Positions 1-6,136 of a DNA stretch of 6,857 nucleotides are shown one piece after another. Source of the DNA: Collinsella sp. GTDB taxonomy: Bacteria > Actinomycetota > Coriobacteriia > Coriobacteriales > Coriobacteriaceae. The stretch spans positions 7,022 to 13,878 of the forward strand of contig DXZV01000033.1 of NCBI GenBank assembly GCA_019419485.1, given 5' to 3'. The notes under the pieces were generated by a model. That model was not told the origin of the DNA and made no database searches. It saw nothing but the letters and a program-made list of their open reading frames with translations. How positions within the stretch are numbered: the first letter of the stretch is position 1; every line of letters begins with the position of its first letter. The position numbers and the translations under genes are program-made.

Positions 1-156
1 GACAAAGACACTGGCGATTTCCTCGTTGGGGGAGAGCGTCTCGCTTAAAAACGGCCTTGCTTCTTCCCAGCGCGGCGCGACGAGGATGAGCGGGCGGTCG
101 GCGGGGGCGACGTCGACATGCGGGGTAAAGGACGATGAAGTGCGGGTTCCAATCAT
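1..156 (-). CDS. Unidentified protein, N-terminal 52 residues (runs off left edge)
   Basis: The minus strand is open from an ATG at 154-156 to the window edge. It begins MIGTRTSSSFTPHVDVAPAD, followed by a short hydrophobic strand (LILVAP, residues 23-28) and a charged segment. I do not recognise the family and assign no function. No signal peptide or membrane segment is visible in this fragment. The gene lies about 90 bp downstream of the ABC ATPase gene on the same strand, so it could be co-transcribed, but a strong inverted repeat (199-233) lies between them. The ribosome-binding site before the ATG is weak (GAAAG only), so the true start is uncertain. The frame remains open upstream through the intergenic region without a better ATG. 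Base composition and codon use match the neighbouring genes. Confidence 0.5.
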   Translation of the reverse strand, partial: MIGTRTSSSFTPHVDVAPADRPLILVAPRWEEARPFLSETLSPNEEIASVFV

Positions 157-198
157 GGGCGTGGCTTTCGAATCCGGGTGGACATGGCGCAGGGGCGG

Positions 199-233
199 CG
201 CGGGGCAAACGCTGTTGATGAATTTGCCCCGCG
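199..233 (-). repeat. 11-bp inverted repeat between the ATPase gene and the left-edge gene
   Basis: GCGGGGCAAA (200-209) is complementary to TTTGCCCCGC (223-232), with one further C-G pair outside and a 13-nt loop. It lies 12 nt past the ATPase stop codon on the transcribed minus strand. The stem is strong, but on the minus strand it is followed by GC-rich sequence rather than a U-run, so it is not a classical intrinsic terminator. It could protect the 3' end of the operon mRNA, help factor-dependent termination, or be a regulator site for the left-edge gene. Confidence 0.6.
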
Positions 234-244
234 TGGCAATTGGG

Positions 245-1009
<765 letters not shown>

Positions 1010-1045
1010 GGTGCTCGGCTCCTTATGACTCGAAATGGTAAATCG

Positions 1046-1879
1046 TTAGCGGATGATGGTCGCGCCGGTCTTGTGCGAGACGTAGACGGCGGCCTTGTTG
1101 ATCGCGACGTTGATGAGGATATAGATGACCGCGATCACCAGGTAGACCGACACGAGGGCGTCGTAGTTGGTAATGAGCACGCGGGCGTTTTGCATGAGGT
1201 CGGGGTAGCTCACCACGTAGGCGACGGTGGTGTCTTTGACGACGACCACGAGCTGCGAAATCAACGACGGAATGATAAACCGAATCGCCTGGGGCAATAC
1301 GATTTTAAAGGTGATTTTAGCTTTGGAGAGACCGAGTGCCTGGGCAGCCTCGATCTGGCCGCGCGGTACGGCGTTGACACCGGCACGGAAGATCTCGGCC
1401 AGTACGCCGGCTGCGGCGAGCGCAACGGGAAGCGTGAGCATCCAAAACGACGGCAGCGCGATCTTGTACTGGGGCAGCACCAAAAAGAAGAAGTAGATGA
1501 ACAGCAGGCTCGGCACGCCGCGGAAGAAATCGGTGAGCACGCGGCAGACCAGCTGCAGCGGCTTAATGTCGCTGGTGCGACCGAGCATAAGGGCAAGGCC
1601 GAGCACCAGCGCGATGGCGCCGGCGGTGAGTGCGACTTTAACGGTGCCCTCAAAGCCGGCAAGCAGAAACTTCCAGGTGGTGAGGTGCGTAAAGAAATAC
1701 CAATAGTGGACCGAAAGCTGACCGGTCACATAAAAGCGCTGCAGTACCAGAGCGATGAGCGCGGCCACGGCAACAAGTGAGATGGCGGTGCCGACGCGAA
1801 TCTTGGCGCGCATCTTGGGGCCGGGAGCCTCGTAGAGCGCATCGCGCATGGTGAGCGCGGAGGTGGAGTGCTTGCTCAT
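1046..1879 (-). CDS. Polar amino acid ABC transporter permease 2 (GluD-like)
   Basis: This 277-residue inner-membrane permease has a cytoplasmic N-terminus, then hydrophobic segments near residues 30-47, 75-98, 123-136, 145-165, 200-220 and 243-260. The EAA loop that docks on the ATPase is clear: AEIFRAGVNAVPRGQ (161-175), then EAAQALGL (177-184) and LPQAIR (195-200). Before the first membrane segment is ALYEAPGPK (14-22), which I recall as a mark of actinobacterial glutamate permeases of the GluD type (YDAPGP). Its ATG overlaps the stop of permease 1 by 4 bp (ATGA, 1876-1879), so the two are translationally coupled. GAGGAT upstream serves as ribosome-binding site inside the previous gene. 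It would pair with permease 1 to form the transmembrane channel. The substrate call is inference. Confidence 0.93.
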   Translation of the reverse strand: MSKHSTSALTMRDALYEAPGPKMRAKIRVGTAISLVAVAALIALVLQRFYVTGQLSVHYWYFFTHLTTWKFLLAGFEGTVKVALTAGAIALVLGLALMLGRTSDIKPLQLVCRVLTDFFRGVPSLLFIYFFFLVLPQYKIALPSFWMLTLPVALAAAGVLAEIFRAGVNAVPRGQIEAAQALGLSKAKITFKIVLPQAIRFIIPSLISQLVVVVKDTTVAYVVSYPDLMQNARVLITNYDALVSVYLVIAVIYILINVAINKAAVYVSHKTGATIIR

Positions 1880-2535
1880 CGGAGGATCCTCACCTTCTTA
1901 TCGATATAGTTGCCAATGTGGCTCACCACAAAGGCCGTGCCCAGGTAGCCGAGCGCCGAGATAAAGAACGCGGCGACGCCGCCGAGCGAGCGCGTGTTGA
2001 TGTAGCTCACCACGCCGGTGAGCTCCTGCGGTTTAAGCGGCACCTGACTGCCGAGCGCGGTGGTGAGCATGACGGCGATAAAGAGGTTGGTCATGGGCAG
2101 CACGCTCGAGCGCAGTGCCTGCGGAATCACGATCTTGGCGAGGATGCGGTTGAAGCTCATGCCCAGCGAGCGGGCGGCTTCCACCTGGCCGACGCCGACG
2201 GTGTTGATGCCGCTCATAAAGTTCTCGGAGCCAAAGGCCGAGCCCAGCAACACCGTGGCGACGATAACGCAGGTGCGGTAGGGCAGGACGACCTTGAGCG
2301 GCGGCAATGCGTAGACGACGATGATGAGCAGCGCGATGCCGGGAATGTTACGGAAGACCTGGACATACAGGTCGCCAAAGACGCGCAGCGGCTTGAGCGG
2401 CGACACACGCATCACGGTGACGGCGACGGCCAGCACCATGGCGATGGCAAACGACTCAAGCGTCATGCCCCAGGTTGCTAGCAGCGCGTCAATGTAGTTC
2501 TGGCCATAGAGCGACCAGAGCTCGGAGAGACTCAT
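1876..2535 (-). CDS. Polar amino acid ABC transporter permease 1 (GluC-like)
   Basis: This 219-residue inner-membrane permease of the HisM/GlnP/GluC family has hydrophobic segments near residues 25-43, 67-80, 88-100, 147-162 and 186-206. The FRNIPG motif (61-66) and the EAA loop (EAARSLGMS, 119-127, then IPQALR, 137-142) are the family hallmarks. Length is normal for the short permease of a two-permease importer. The ATG at 2535 is preceded by GGGAGG (2541-2546) at 5 nt. The gene is separated from the binding-protein gene by 138 bp that carry a terminator-like hairpin, and overlaps permease 2 by 4 bp. Expression is therefore probably partial read-through from the binding-protein promoter. I saw no convincing separate promoter in the gap. 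Confidence 0.93.
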   Translation of the reverse strand: MSLSELWSLYGQNYIDALLATWGMTLESFAIAMVLAVAVTVMRVSPLKPLRVFGDLYVQVFRNIPGIALLIIVVYALPPLKVVLPYRTCVIVATVLLGSAFGSENFMSGINTVGVGQVEAARSLGMSFNRILAKIVIPQALRSSVLPMTNLFIAVMLTTALGSQVPLKPQELTGVVSYINTRSLGGVAAFFISALGYLGTAFVVSHIGNYIDKKVRILR

Positions 2536-2559
2536 GCGGACCTCCCGCCGATAAGGAAA

Positions 2560-2585
2560 GGGGCTCCCGTGTGTACGGAAGCCCC
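2560..2585 (-). terminator. Intra-operon terminator/attenuator hairpin
   Basis: GGGGCT (2560-2565) pairs with AGCCCC (2580-2585), and CCGT (2567-2570) with ACGG (2575-2578), around one mismatch and a 4-nt loop: ten pairs in total. On the transcribed minus strand the stem is followed by CCCCTTTCCTTAT, a weak interrupted U-run. Its place after the binding-protein gene and before the permeases fits a leaky terminator that sets a high ratio of binding protein to membrane subunits, a common arrangement in ABC import operons. The U-run is poor, so it may instead act as an mRNA-stabilising hairpin. Confidence 0.65.
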
Positions 2586-2660
2586 GACAACTCAGTGAAG
2601 AAACAGTTTAGCGCAATAAAGCGCACCGTGCGTTTCCGTATGGTTTCGTTGCGGCCGTTA

Positions 2661-2677
2661 CTAGGCGTGTTGCCTAG
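2661..2677 (-). repeat. Small hairpin spanning the binding-protein stop codon
   Basis: CTAGGC (2661-2666) and GCCTAG (2672-2677) are perfect complements with a 5-nt loop. The TAG stop codon of the binding-protein gene (2674-2676) lies within the stem. This may be a 3'-end stability element together with the hairpin at 2560-2585, or chance. Confidence 0.4.
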
Positions 2678-3669
2678 GCGCCGATCTCGGGCAGCTCGGG
2701 AACATTGGTGTCGCCCGTGCGGTCACCGATGCAGATCTGCCACAGCTCGGTCCAGGTGCCGTCGTCCTCGATCTTCTTAAGGAAGTCGTTGACAAAGGCG
2801 ACGCCGTCGGAATCGAGCGGCAGGCCGATACCATAGGGCTCCTTGCTGCCGAAGGGCTTCCCGGCGATCTTATACTTACCGGGCTCGCGGACCAGGGCGC
2901 TCTGCTGCATGTTGTTGTCGATGACGTAGGCGTCAACGCGACCCTGCTGGAGTGCCTGGCGGGCCTCCTCGTCGGTCTTGAACTCCTGCTGGCTGGCCTT
3001 GGGAGCGAACTCCTCCAGGATGGCGGGGCCGTTGGAGCCGGACTGGACGGCGACGTTCTTGTCGGCCAGGTCGTCGACGCTCTTGATGTCGTCGTTGTCG
3101 GCGAGCACCAGGATGGCCTGCTGGGTGTAGTAGTAGGGGCCGGCAAAGGAGACGAGCTTCTTGCGCTCGTCAGTGATGGTGTAGGTGGCAAAGACGGCGT
3201 CGACCTGGCCGTTCTGCAGGACGGACTCGCGCGTGTCCGAGGTCACCTGGGTGATCTCGACCTTGTTCTCGCCCAGAATGTAGTTGGACAGAAGCTGTGC
3301 GATACCGGCGTCGAAGCCGCGGGTCTGACCGTCTTTCTCGTTGAGGAGGGAGAAGAGCGTGGAGGTCTGAACGCCACCGATCTTAAAGACACCGGCGTCC
3401 TTGACGGCCGTGGCCCAGGTGCTGGCGGCGATGGCATCGTCATCGGCCTTGGGGCCGTTGTCGACGAGCTTGTCGAATGCCTTAGCGTCGAGCGTGGTGG
3501 AAGCCTCGGCATCTTCGGAGCTCTTGGAAGAGCCGGCGGCGGAACCCTTGTCGGCCTCGGCGCTGGTGTCGGAGCAGCCGGCAAGACCAAGGCCGGCGAC
3601 GGTTGCGAAGGTGGCGGCGACGAAGCCGCGGCGGTCGAGAACGACCTGCTGGGAGAGGTTCTTGCTCAT
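2674..3669 (-). CDS. Amino acid ABC transporter substrate-binding lipoprotein (Tat-type signal; GluB-like)
   Basis: This 331-residue extracytoplasmic binding protein captures a polar amino acid and delivers it to the permeases. The N-terminus carries a twin-arginine motif (LDRRGFV, 11-17), a hydrophobic stretch and a lipobox LAGC (29-32), so it is predicted to be exported by Tat and lipid-anchored at C32. Residues about 33-60 are a Ser/Ala/Glu-rich linker. From about residue 95 a family 3 solute-binding domain follows: RGFDAGIA, QVDAVFATYTITDERKK, FAGPYYYTQQAILV, the hinge segment ENKVEI and the late KEPYGIGLP motif. The C-terminal phrase KKIEDDGTWTELW resembles glutamate-binding GluB proteins. 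The ATG at 3669 has AAAGG at about 10 nt and lies 44 bp from a good -10 box. It is the first gene of the operon. Substrate preference (glutamate, glutamine or aspartate) is inferred only. Confidence 0.94.
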   Translation of the reverse strand: MSKNLSQQVVLDRRGFVAATFATVAGLGLAGCSDTSAEADKGSAAGSSKSSEDAEASTTLDAKAFDKLVDNGPKADDDAIAASTWATAVKDAGVFKIGGVQTSTLFSLLNEKDGQTRGFDAGIAQLLSNYILGENKVEITQVTSDTRESVLQNGQVDAVFATYTITDERKKLVSFAGPYYYTQQAILVLADNDDIKSVDDLADKNVAVQSGSNGPAILEEFAPKASQQEFKTDEEARQALQQGRVDAYVIDNNMQQSALVREPGKYKIAGKPFGSKEPYGIGLPLDSDGVAFVNDFLKKIEDDGTWTELWQICIGDRTGDTNVPELPEIGA

Positions 3670-3712
3670 GGTAGAACACCTTTCTCAATAAAATCCCTAG
3701 CGGTTGAGTAGA

Positions 3713-3742
3713 GTTATACCCTATCGCGCTCAAATGGGTCAA
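3713..3742 (-). promoter_or_regulatory. Sigma-70-type promoter of the ABC importer operon
   Basis: On the minus strand TTGACC (3737-3742) and TATAAC (3713-3718) are separated by 18 bp, five of six matches to each consensus box. Predicted transcription start is near 3706, giving a leader of about 37 nt before the binding-protein ATG. The leader contains a small CTCAA/TTGAG stem (3684-3688 with 3704-3708) just before the ribosome-binding site. Confidence 0.75.
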
Positions 3743-3746
3743 CACG

Positions 3747-3798
3747 AAATAACTCAGAAACATACTTACCTTATGGGTTATTCTACCTACCATAAAGG
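3747..3798. promoter_or_regulatory. AT-rich upstream segment with interleaved inverted repeats
   Basis: Directly upstream of the -35 box the base composition drops well below that of the genes. Two inverted repeats interlock here: AATAAC (3748-3753) with GTTATT (3777-3782), and CCTTATGG (3769-3776) with CCATAAAGG (3790-3798, one extra A). The position suits an activator or repressor site, or an UP-type element. No regulator motif is recognised, so this is a weak call. Confidence 0.3.
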
Positions 3799-3842
3799 GA
3801 CAGGCACCTTTGTGGTGGTTCTTGCAGATGTGGTGGCCTGTC
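3799..3842. repeat. REP-like imperfect inverted repeat (GACAGGCACC / GGTGGCCTGTC)
   Basis: GACAGGCACC (3799-3808) is complementary to GGTGGCCTGTC (3832-3842) apart from a single bulged base, with a 23-nt loop. The word GGGACAGGCACCTTTG resembles short palindromic intergenic repeats I recall from many Gram-positive genomes, where they occur in many copies, some near REP-associated transposases. Only one copy is in this window, so repeat status cannot be shown here. Confidence 0.4.
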
Positions 3843-3853
3843 TCGCTGCTTTG

Positions 3854-3908
3854 TCTCAATCTGTAACAGGTAGACGAGGAAATGGGTTCTACCTGTTACA
3901 GATCGAGA
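3854..3908. repeat. 55-nt palindromic unit 1 of 3
   Basis: Left arm TCTCAATCTGTAACA (3854-3868) and right arm TGTTACAGATCGAGA (3894-3908) enclose 25 nt. The arms extend inward by GGTAGA/TCTACC, giving a 21-position stem with a single mismatch (A3858 against C3904), which becomes a G-U pair if the minus strand is transcribed. This is the longest stem of the three. It begins 112 bp upstream of the operon's -35 box. Confidence 0.95.
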
Positions 3909-3933
3909 TTTTCTCTTTAGGGGAATTCGAATG

Positions 3934-3988
3934 TCTCAATCTGTAACATCTGGACGGCCAAAAGGTCCCTATCTGTTACAGATTGAGA
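3934..3988. repeat. 55-nt palindromic unit 2 of 3
   Basis: Left arm TCTCAATCTGTAACA (3934-3948) and right arm TGTTACAGATTGAGA (3974-3988) are perfect complements enclosing 25 nt. The stem extends outward by TG/CA (3932-3933 with 3989-3990) to 17 bp. The two interior positions next to the arms do not pair, but an inner TGG/CTA step can. A 25-nt linker separates it from unit 1. Confidence 0.95.
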
Positions 3989-4014
3989 CAAAGGTCTGGG
4001 ACTAAGATGTCTTA

Positions 4015-4069
4015 TCTCAATCTGTAACAGGTAGACGGAAATTCGGGCCCTAGATGTTACAGATTGAGA
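4015..4069. repeat. 55-nt palindromic unit 3 of 3
   Basis: Left arm TCTCAATCTGTAACA (4015-4029) and right arm TGTTACAGATTGAGA (4055-4069) are perfect complements enclosing 25 nt. The stem extends outward by TTA/TAA (4012-4014 with 4070-4072) to 18 bp. The outer pairs differ from those of unit 2 yet still match, so pairing rather than exact sequence seems to be kept. A 26-nt linker separates it from unit 2, and it ends 23 bp before the terminator at 4093. Confidence 0.95.
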
Positions 4070-4092
4070 TAATCGTGTCGTGAAAACAAAAA

Positions 4093-4121
4093 CCTCCGCA
4101 GGGGTGCTTCCCTTGCGGAGG
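4093..4121 (-). terminator. Intrinsic terminator of the DXS-like gene
   Basis: CCTCCGCA (4093-4100) pairs with TGCGGAGG (4114-4121), extended inward by four pairs (one G-U) to a 12-bp stem with a 5-nt loop. On the minus strand it follows the stop codon by 5 nt and is succeeded by TTTTTGTTTTC, a classical U-tract. The plus strand has a shorter T-run (GTTTTC), so it may also stop plus-strand transcription weakly. Confidence 0.92.
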
Positions 4122-4126
4122 TTTTC

Positions 4127-5908
4127 TTACTCGTTGAGTAGCCTTACGGCTTCGGCGGCCATGTTCTCGACCGTCATGCCGTTCTGAGCGAGCAACTCGT
4201 TGGGGTCGTAGCGGTCGGGGAAGCCCTTGGCGATGCCAAAGGTGCGCGTGCGCAGCGGCGTGCAGGCCAGATAACATGCCACGCGCTCGCCCCAGCCACC
4301 GTCCAAGATGCCGTCCTCGAGGGTGACGACAACGCGATGCTCAGCGACAAGGCTGTCGAGGAACTCACGGTCAAGCTCGGTTGCAAAGCGCGGGTTGACG
4401 AGCGTGGCCTCGATACCGTACTCGGCAGCCAAGCGGTTTGCCACGCGCTCGCCCAGCTCAAAGAAATCGCCGAGCGCGAGCACTGCTACGTCGCGACCCT
4501 GGCGCACCACGTTGTAGCGAACGGCGCTGTAGTCGGTGCCTTCGGCGGGCGCAAGGTCGGGACGGCTCACCAGGCCAATGCCCGGTACGCGGATCGCCAC
4601 GGGATGCTCACGGTGGTCGAGCGACCAGCTCAGCATGGACAGATATTCCTCCATGCAGGCCGGCGCCAAGTAGTGCATGTTGGGAAGAGCGCCCAGCATG
4701 GAAATATCGAAGAACGAGAGGTGCGTCTCGGATGTGGTGCCAAAGATCGACGCGCCAAACACCAGGATGGTTGCCGGGGCGTCGTTGAGGCACAGGTCGT
4801 GCCACAGCTCGTCGTAGGCGCGCTGCAAAAACGTGCCGTACACACCAAAGACTGGCTTGGCGTCCGAGCGTGCAAGCGCGGTGGCAAAGGTCACAGCGTG
4901 CTCCTCGGCAATGCCCACATCGACGAACTGTTTGCCGGCGGCGGCGCGAAGCTCGGGTGTAAAGCCCATGATGTAGGGCGTGGCGGCCGTGATGCCCACG
5001 ACCTGCGGATCGTGCTCGATGGCGGCGCTGAGCGCCTCGCCCGTAATGTCGGCATAGGTGCGCGGCGCAGGCTCGCTCGGATGGCCCGGGCAGAGCTTGC
5101 GCCCAGTCGCCATGTCAAACGGACCCACATGATGCCAGCGCTCGGGGTCGCTCTGGGCTGGCTCAAAGCCCTTGCCCTTTGCGGTGGAGACGTGCAGCAC
5201 GATGGGATGATCGATATCGCGCAGCTCCTGCAGCGTGTCGACCAGGGCCAACACATCGTTGCCGGTGTCCAGATAGCAGTAGTCGAGCCCCATCGCGCGG
5301 AAAACGTTGCGCTCACAGGTGCCGTTGCTGGCGCGTAGCTCGGCCAGATTGCGATACAGGCCACCGTGGTTTTCGGCGATGGACTGGTCGTTATCGTTGA
5401 CGATGATGATCAGGTTGCTGTCGAGCTCGGCGGCATTGTTAAAGCCCTCAAACGCCAGACCGCCCGAAAGCGAACCGTCGCCAATGATGGTGATGACGTT
5501 GTACGCATCGCCCGCCAGGTCACGAGCGTGCGCCAAGCCGCAGCCCAGGCTCACCGACGTGGAGGTGTGGCCCATGGCGAACAGGTCGTGCTCGGACTCG
5601 TCAGGATTGGCAAAACCAGAGGCCTCGCCGTAGCGTGCCGGGTCGATATAAGTGTACGCGCGCCCAGTCAGCGCCTTGTGGGCGTAGGTCTGGTGCGAAA
5701 CATCAAAGACAATCTTGTCGATGGGGGAGTTAAACACGCGATGGAGCGCAACCGTAAGCTCAACGACGCCCAGGTTGGGGGCAACGTGCCCGCCGACGGC
5801 GGCGGAGCTTTCGAGGATGGCGTGGCGGATCTCGCCGCAGAGCAGCGGAAGCTCGGCGCGATCGAGAGCCTTGACGTCCTCGGGCGTTGTCGTTTGCGTA
5901 AGCAGCAT
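4127..5908 (-). CDS. dxs: 1-deoxy-D-xylulose-5-phosphate synthase family protein, divergent branch
   Basis: This 593-residue cytoplasmic thiamine-diphosphate enzyme has the DXS/transketolase layout. Canonical DXS condenses pyruvate and glyceraldehyde 3-phosphate to start isoprenoid, thiamine and pyridoxal synthesis. The N-terminal cofactor domain shows GGH (39-41), SHQTYAH (71-77), GHTSTS (113-118) and the diphosphate motif GDGS (143-146) ending at NDND (171-174). The pyrimidine domain shows AEEHAVTF (334-341) and YGTFLQRAYDE (357-367). The C-terminal transketolase domain ends with TLEDGILDGG (529-538). Length is slightly below the usual 620 or so. Canonical DXS motifs are altered: DRAG is FGAS (384-387), GADGPTH is GTTSETH (390-396), and RYPRG is RVPGI (440-444). 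It therefore fits a distinct DXS-like branch, and the symbol denotes family only. An in-frame TAA 9 nt upstream fixes the ATG at 5908; GGAG (5921-5924) is a rather distant ribosome-binding site. It is probably monocistronic. Confidence 0.88.
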   Translation of the reverse strand: MLLTQTTTPEDVKALDRAELPLLCGEIRHAILESSAAVGGHVAPNLGVVELTVALHRVFNSPIDKIVFDVSHQTYAHKALTGRAYTYIDPARYGEASGFANPDESEHDLFAMGHTSTSVSLGCGLAHARDLAGDAYNVITIIGDGSLSGGLAFEGFNNAAELDSNLIIIVNDNDQSIAENHGGLYRNLAELRASNGTCERNVFRAMGLDYCYLDTGNDVLALVDTLQELRDIDHPIVLHVSTAKGKGFEPAQSDPERWHHVGPFDMATGRKLCPGHPSEPAPRTYADITGEALSAAIEHDPQVVGITAATPYIMGFTPELRAAAGKQFVDVGIAEEHAVTFATALARSDAKPVFGVYGTFLQRAYDELWHDLCLNDAPATILVFGASIFGTTSETHLSFFDISMLGALPNMHYLAPACMEEYLSMLSWSLDHREHPVAIRVPGIGLVSRPDLAPAEGTDYSAVRYNVVRQGRDVAVLALGDFFELGERVANRLAAEYGIEATLVNPRFATELDREFLDSLVAEHRVVVTLEDGILDGGWGERVACYLACTPLRTRTFGIAKGFPDRYDPNELLAQNGMTVENMAAEAVRLLNE

Positions 5909-5933
5909 CGTTGTGGGTTACTCCATGCGAATC

Positions 5934-5960
5934 GTGCGCCGGCACTCCCTCGGCCGGCAC
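5934..5960 (-). repeat. GC-rich hairpin in the leader of the DXS-like gene
   Basis: GCCGGC (5938-5943) pairs with GCCGGC (5953-5958). The pairing can be extended to GTGC.../...GCAC if a 2-nt bulge is allowed (5934-5960). In minus-strand mRNA it would lie about 10 nt before the GGAG and could affect translation start. There is no recognisable TPP riboswitch around it. Confidence 0.35.
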
Positions 5961-6032
5961 AATTGCACAAGACAGTCTCGCACATTTTGGCGTTTGATAT
6001 GTGACGGCGGCGCGGTAATTCGCCAACTGGTG

Positions 6033-6050
6033 GGGCAAAACGTTTTGTCC
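6033..6050. promoter_or_regulatory. LacI-type palindromic operator candidate
   Basis: CAAAACGTTTTG (6036-6047) is a perfect 12-bp palindrome, and the flanking GG/CC at 6033-6034 and 6049-6050 continue the symmetry around one mismatched pair. An AT-rich palindrome centred on CG is the usual form of LacI/GalR-family operators (AAACGTTT core). It lies in the 228-bp gap between the divergent DXS-like and HD-domain genes and could control either. No clear pair of promoter boxes was found in this gap on either strand. Confidence 0.45.
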
Positions 6051-6125
6051 GATGCCATACTGATAAGTTCCATGATGATTTTATTCATTGCGTGCAGGCT
6101 GTGGCTTGCCGCCGAGCGCCGCCGG

Positions 6126-6132
6126 AAGGAGG
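6126..6132 (+). promoter_or_regulatory. Ribosome-binding site that sets the HD-domain gene start
   Basis: AAGGAGG (6126-6132) is followed after 4 nt by ATG at 6137. The open frame extends upstream to a GTG at 6092, but that start has no such site and would add an unconserved-looking basic segment, so 6137 is preferred. Confidence 0.85.
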
Positions 6133-6136
6133 CCGC

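Noticed and set aside
3683..3689. Extra copy of the array word (TCTCAAT) in the binding-protein leader
   Set aside because: Only 7 of 15 positions match and it is off the 40-bp lattice; chance is enough.
3704..3946. Plus-strand open frame (80 codons) across the intergenic gap
   Set aside because: It runs through the promoter and the first palindromic unit, lacks a ribosome-binding site and has no family resemblance.
3854..4069. CRISPR array
   Set aside because: The repeats are 15 bp, alternate in orientation and are separated by 25-nt spacers; CRISPR repeats are longer and all in one direction. No cas gene is in the window.
4337..5338. Long plus-strand open frame (333 codons)
   Set aside because: It is antisense to the DXS-like gene and shows no domain; a shadow frame.
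5909..6050. Thiamine-pyrophosphate riboswitch before the DXS-like gene
   Set aside because: The conserved CUGAGA and ACCUGAUC-type elements are absent from the minus-strand leader.
6092..6136. Upstream GTG start for the HD-domain protein
   Set aside because: No Shine-Dalgarno site at 6092, whereas ATG 6137 has AAGGAGG. The added 15 residues look like translated leader sequence.
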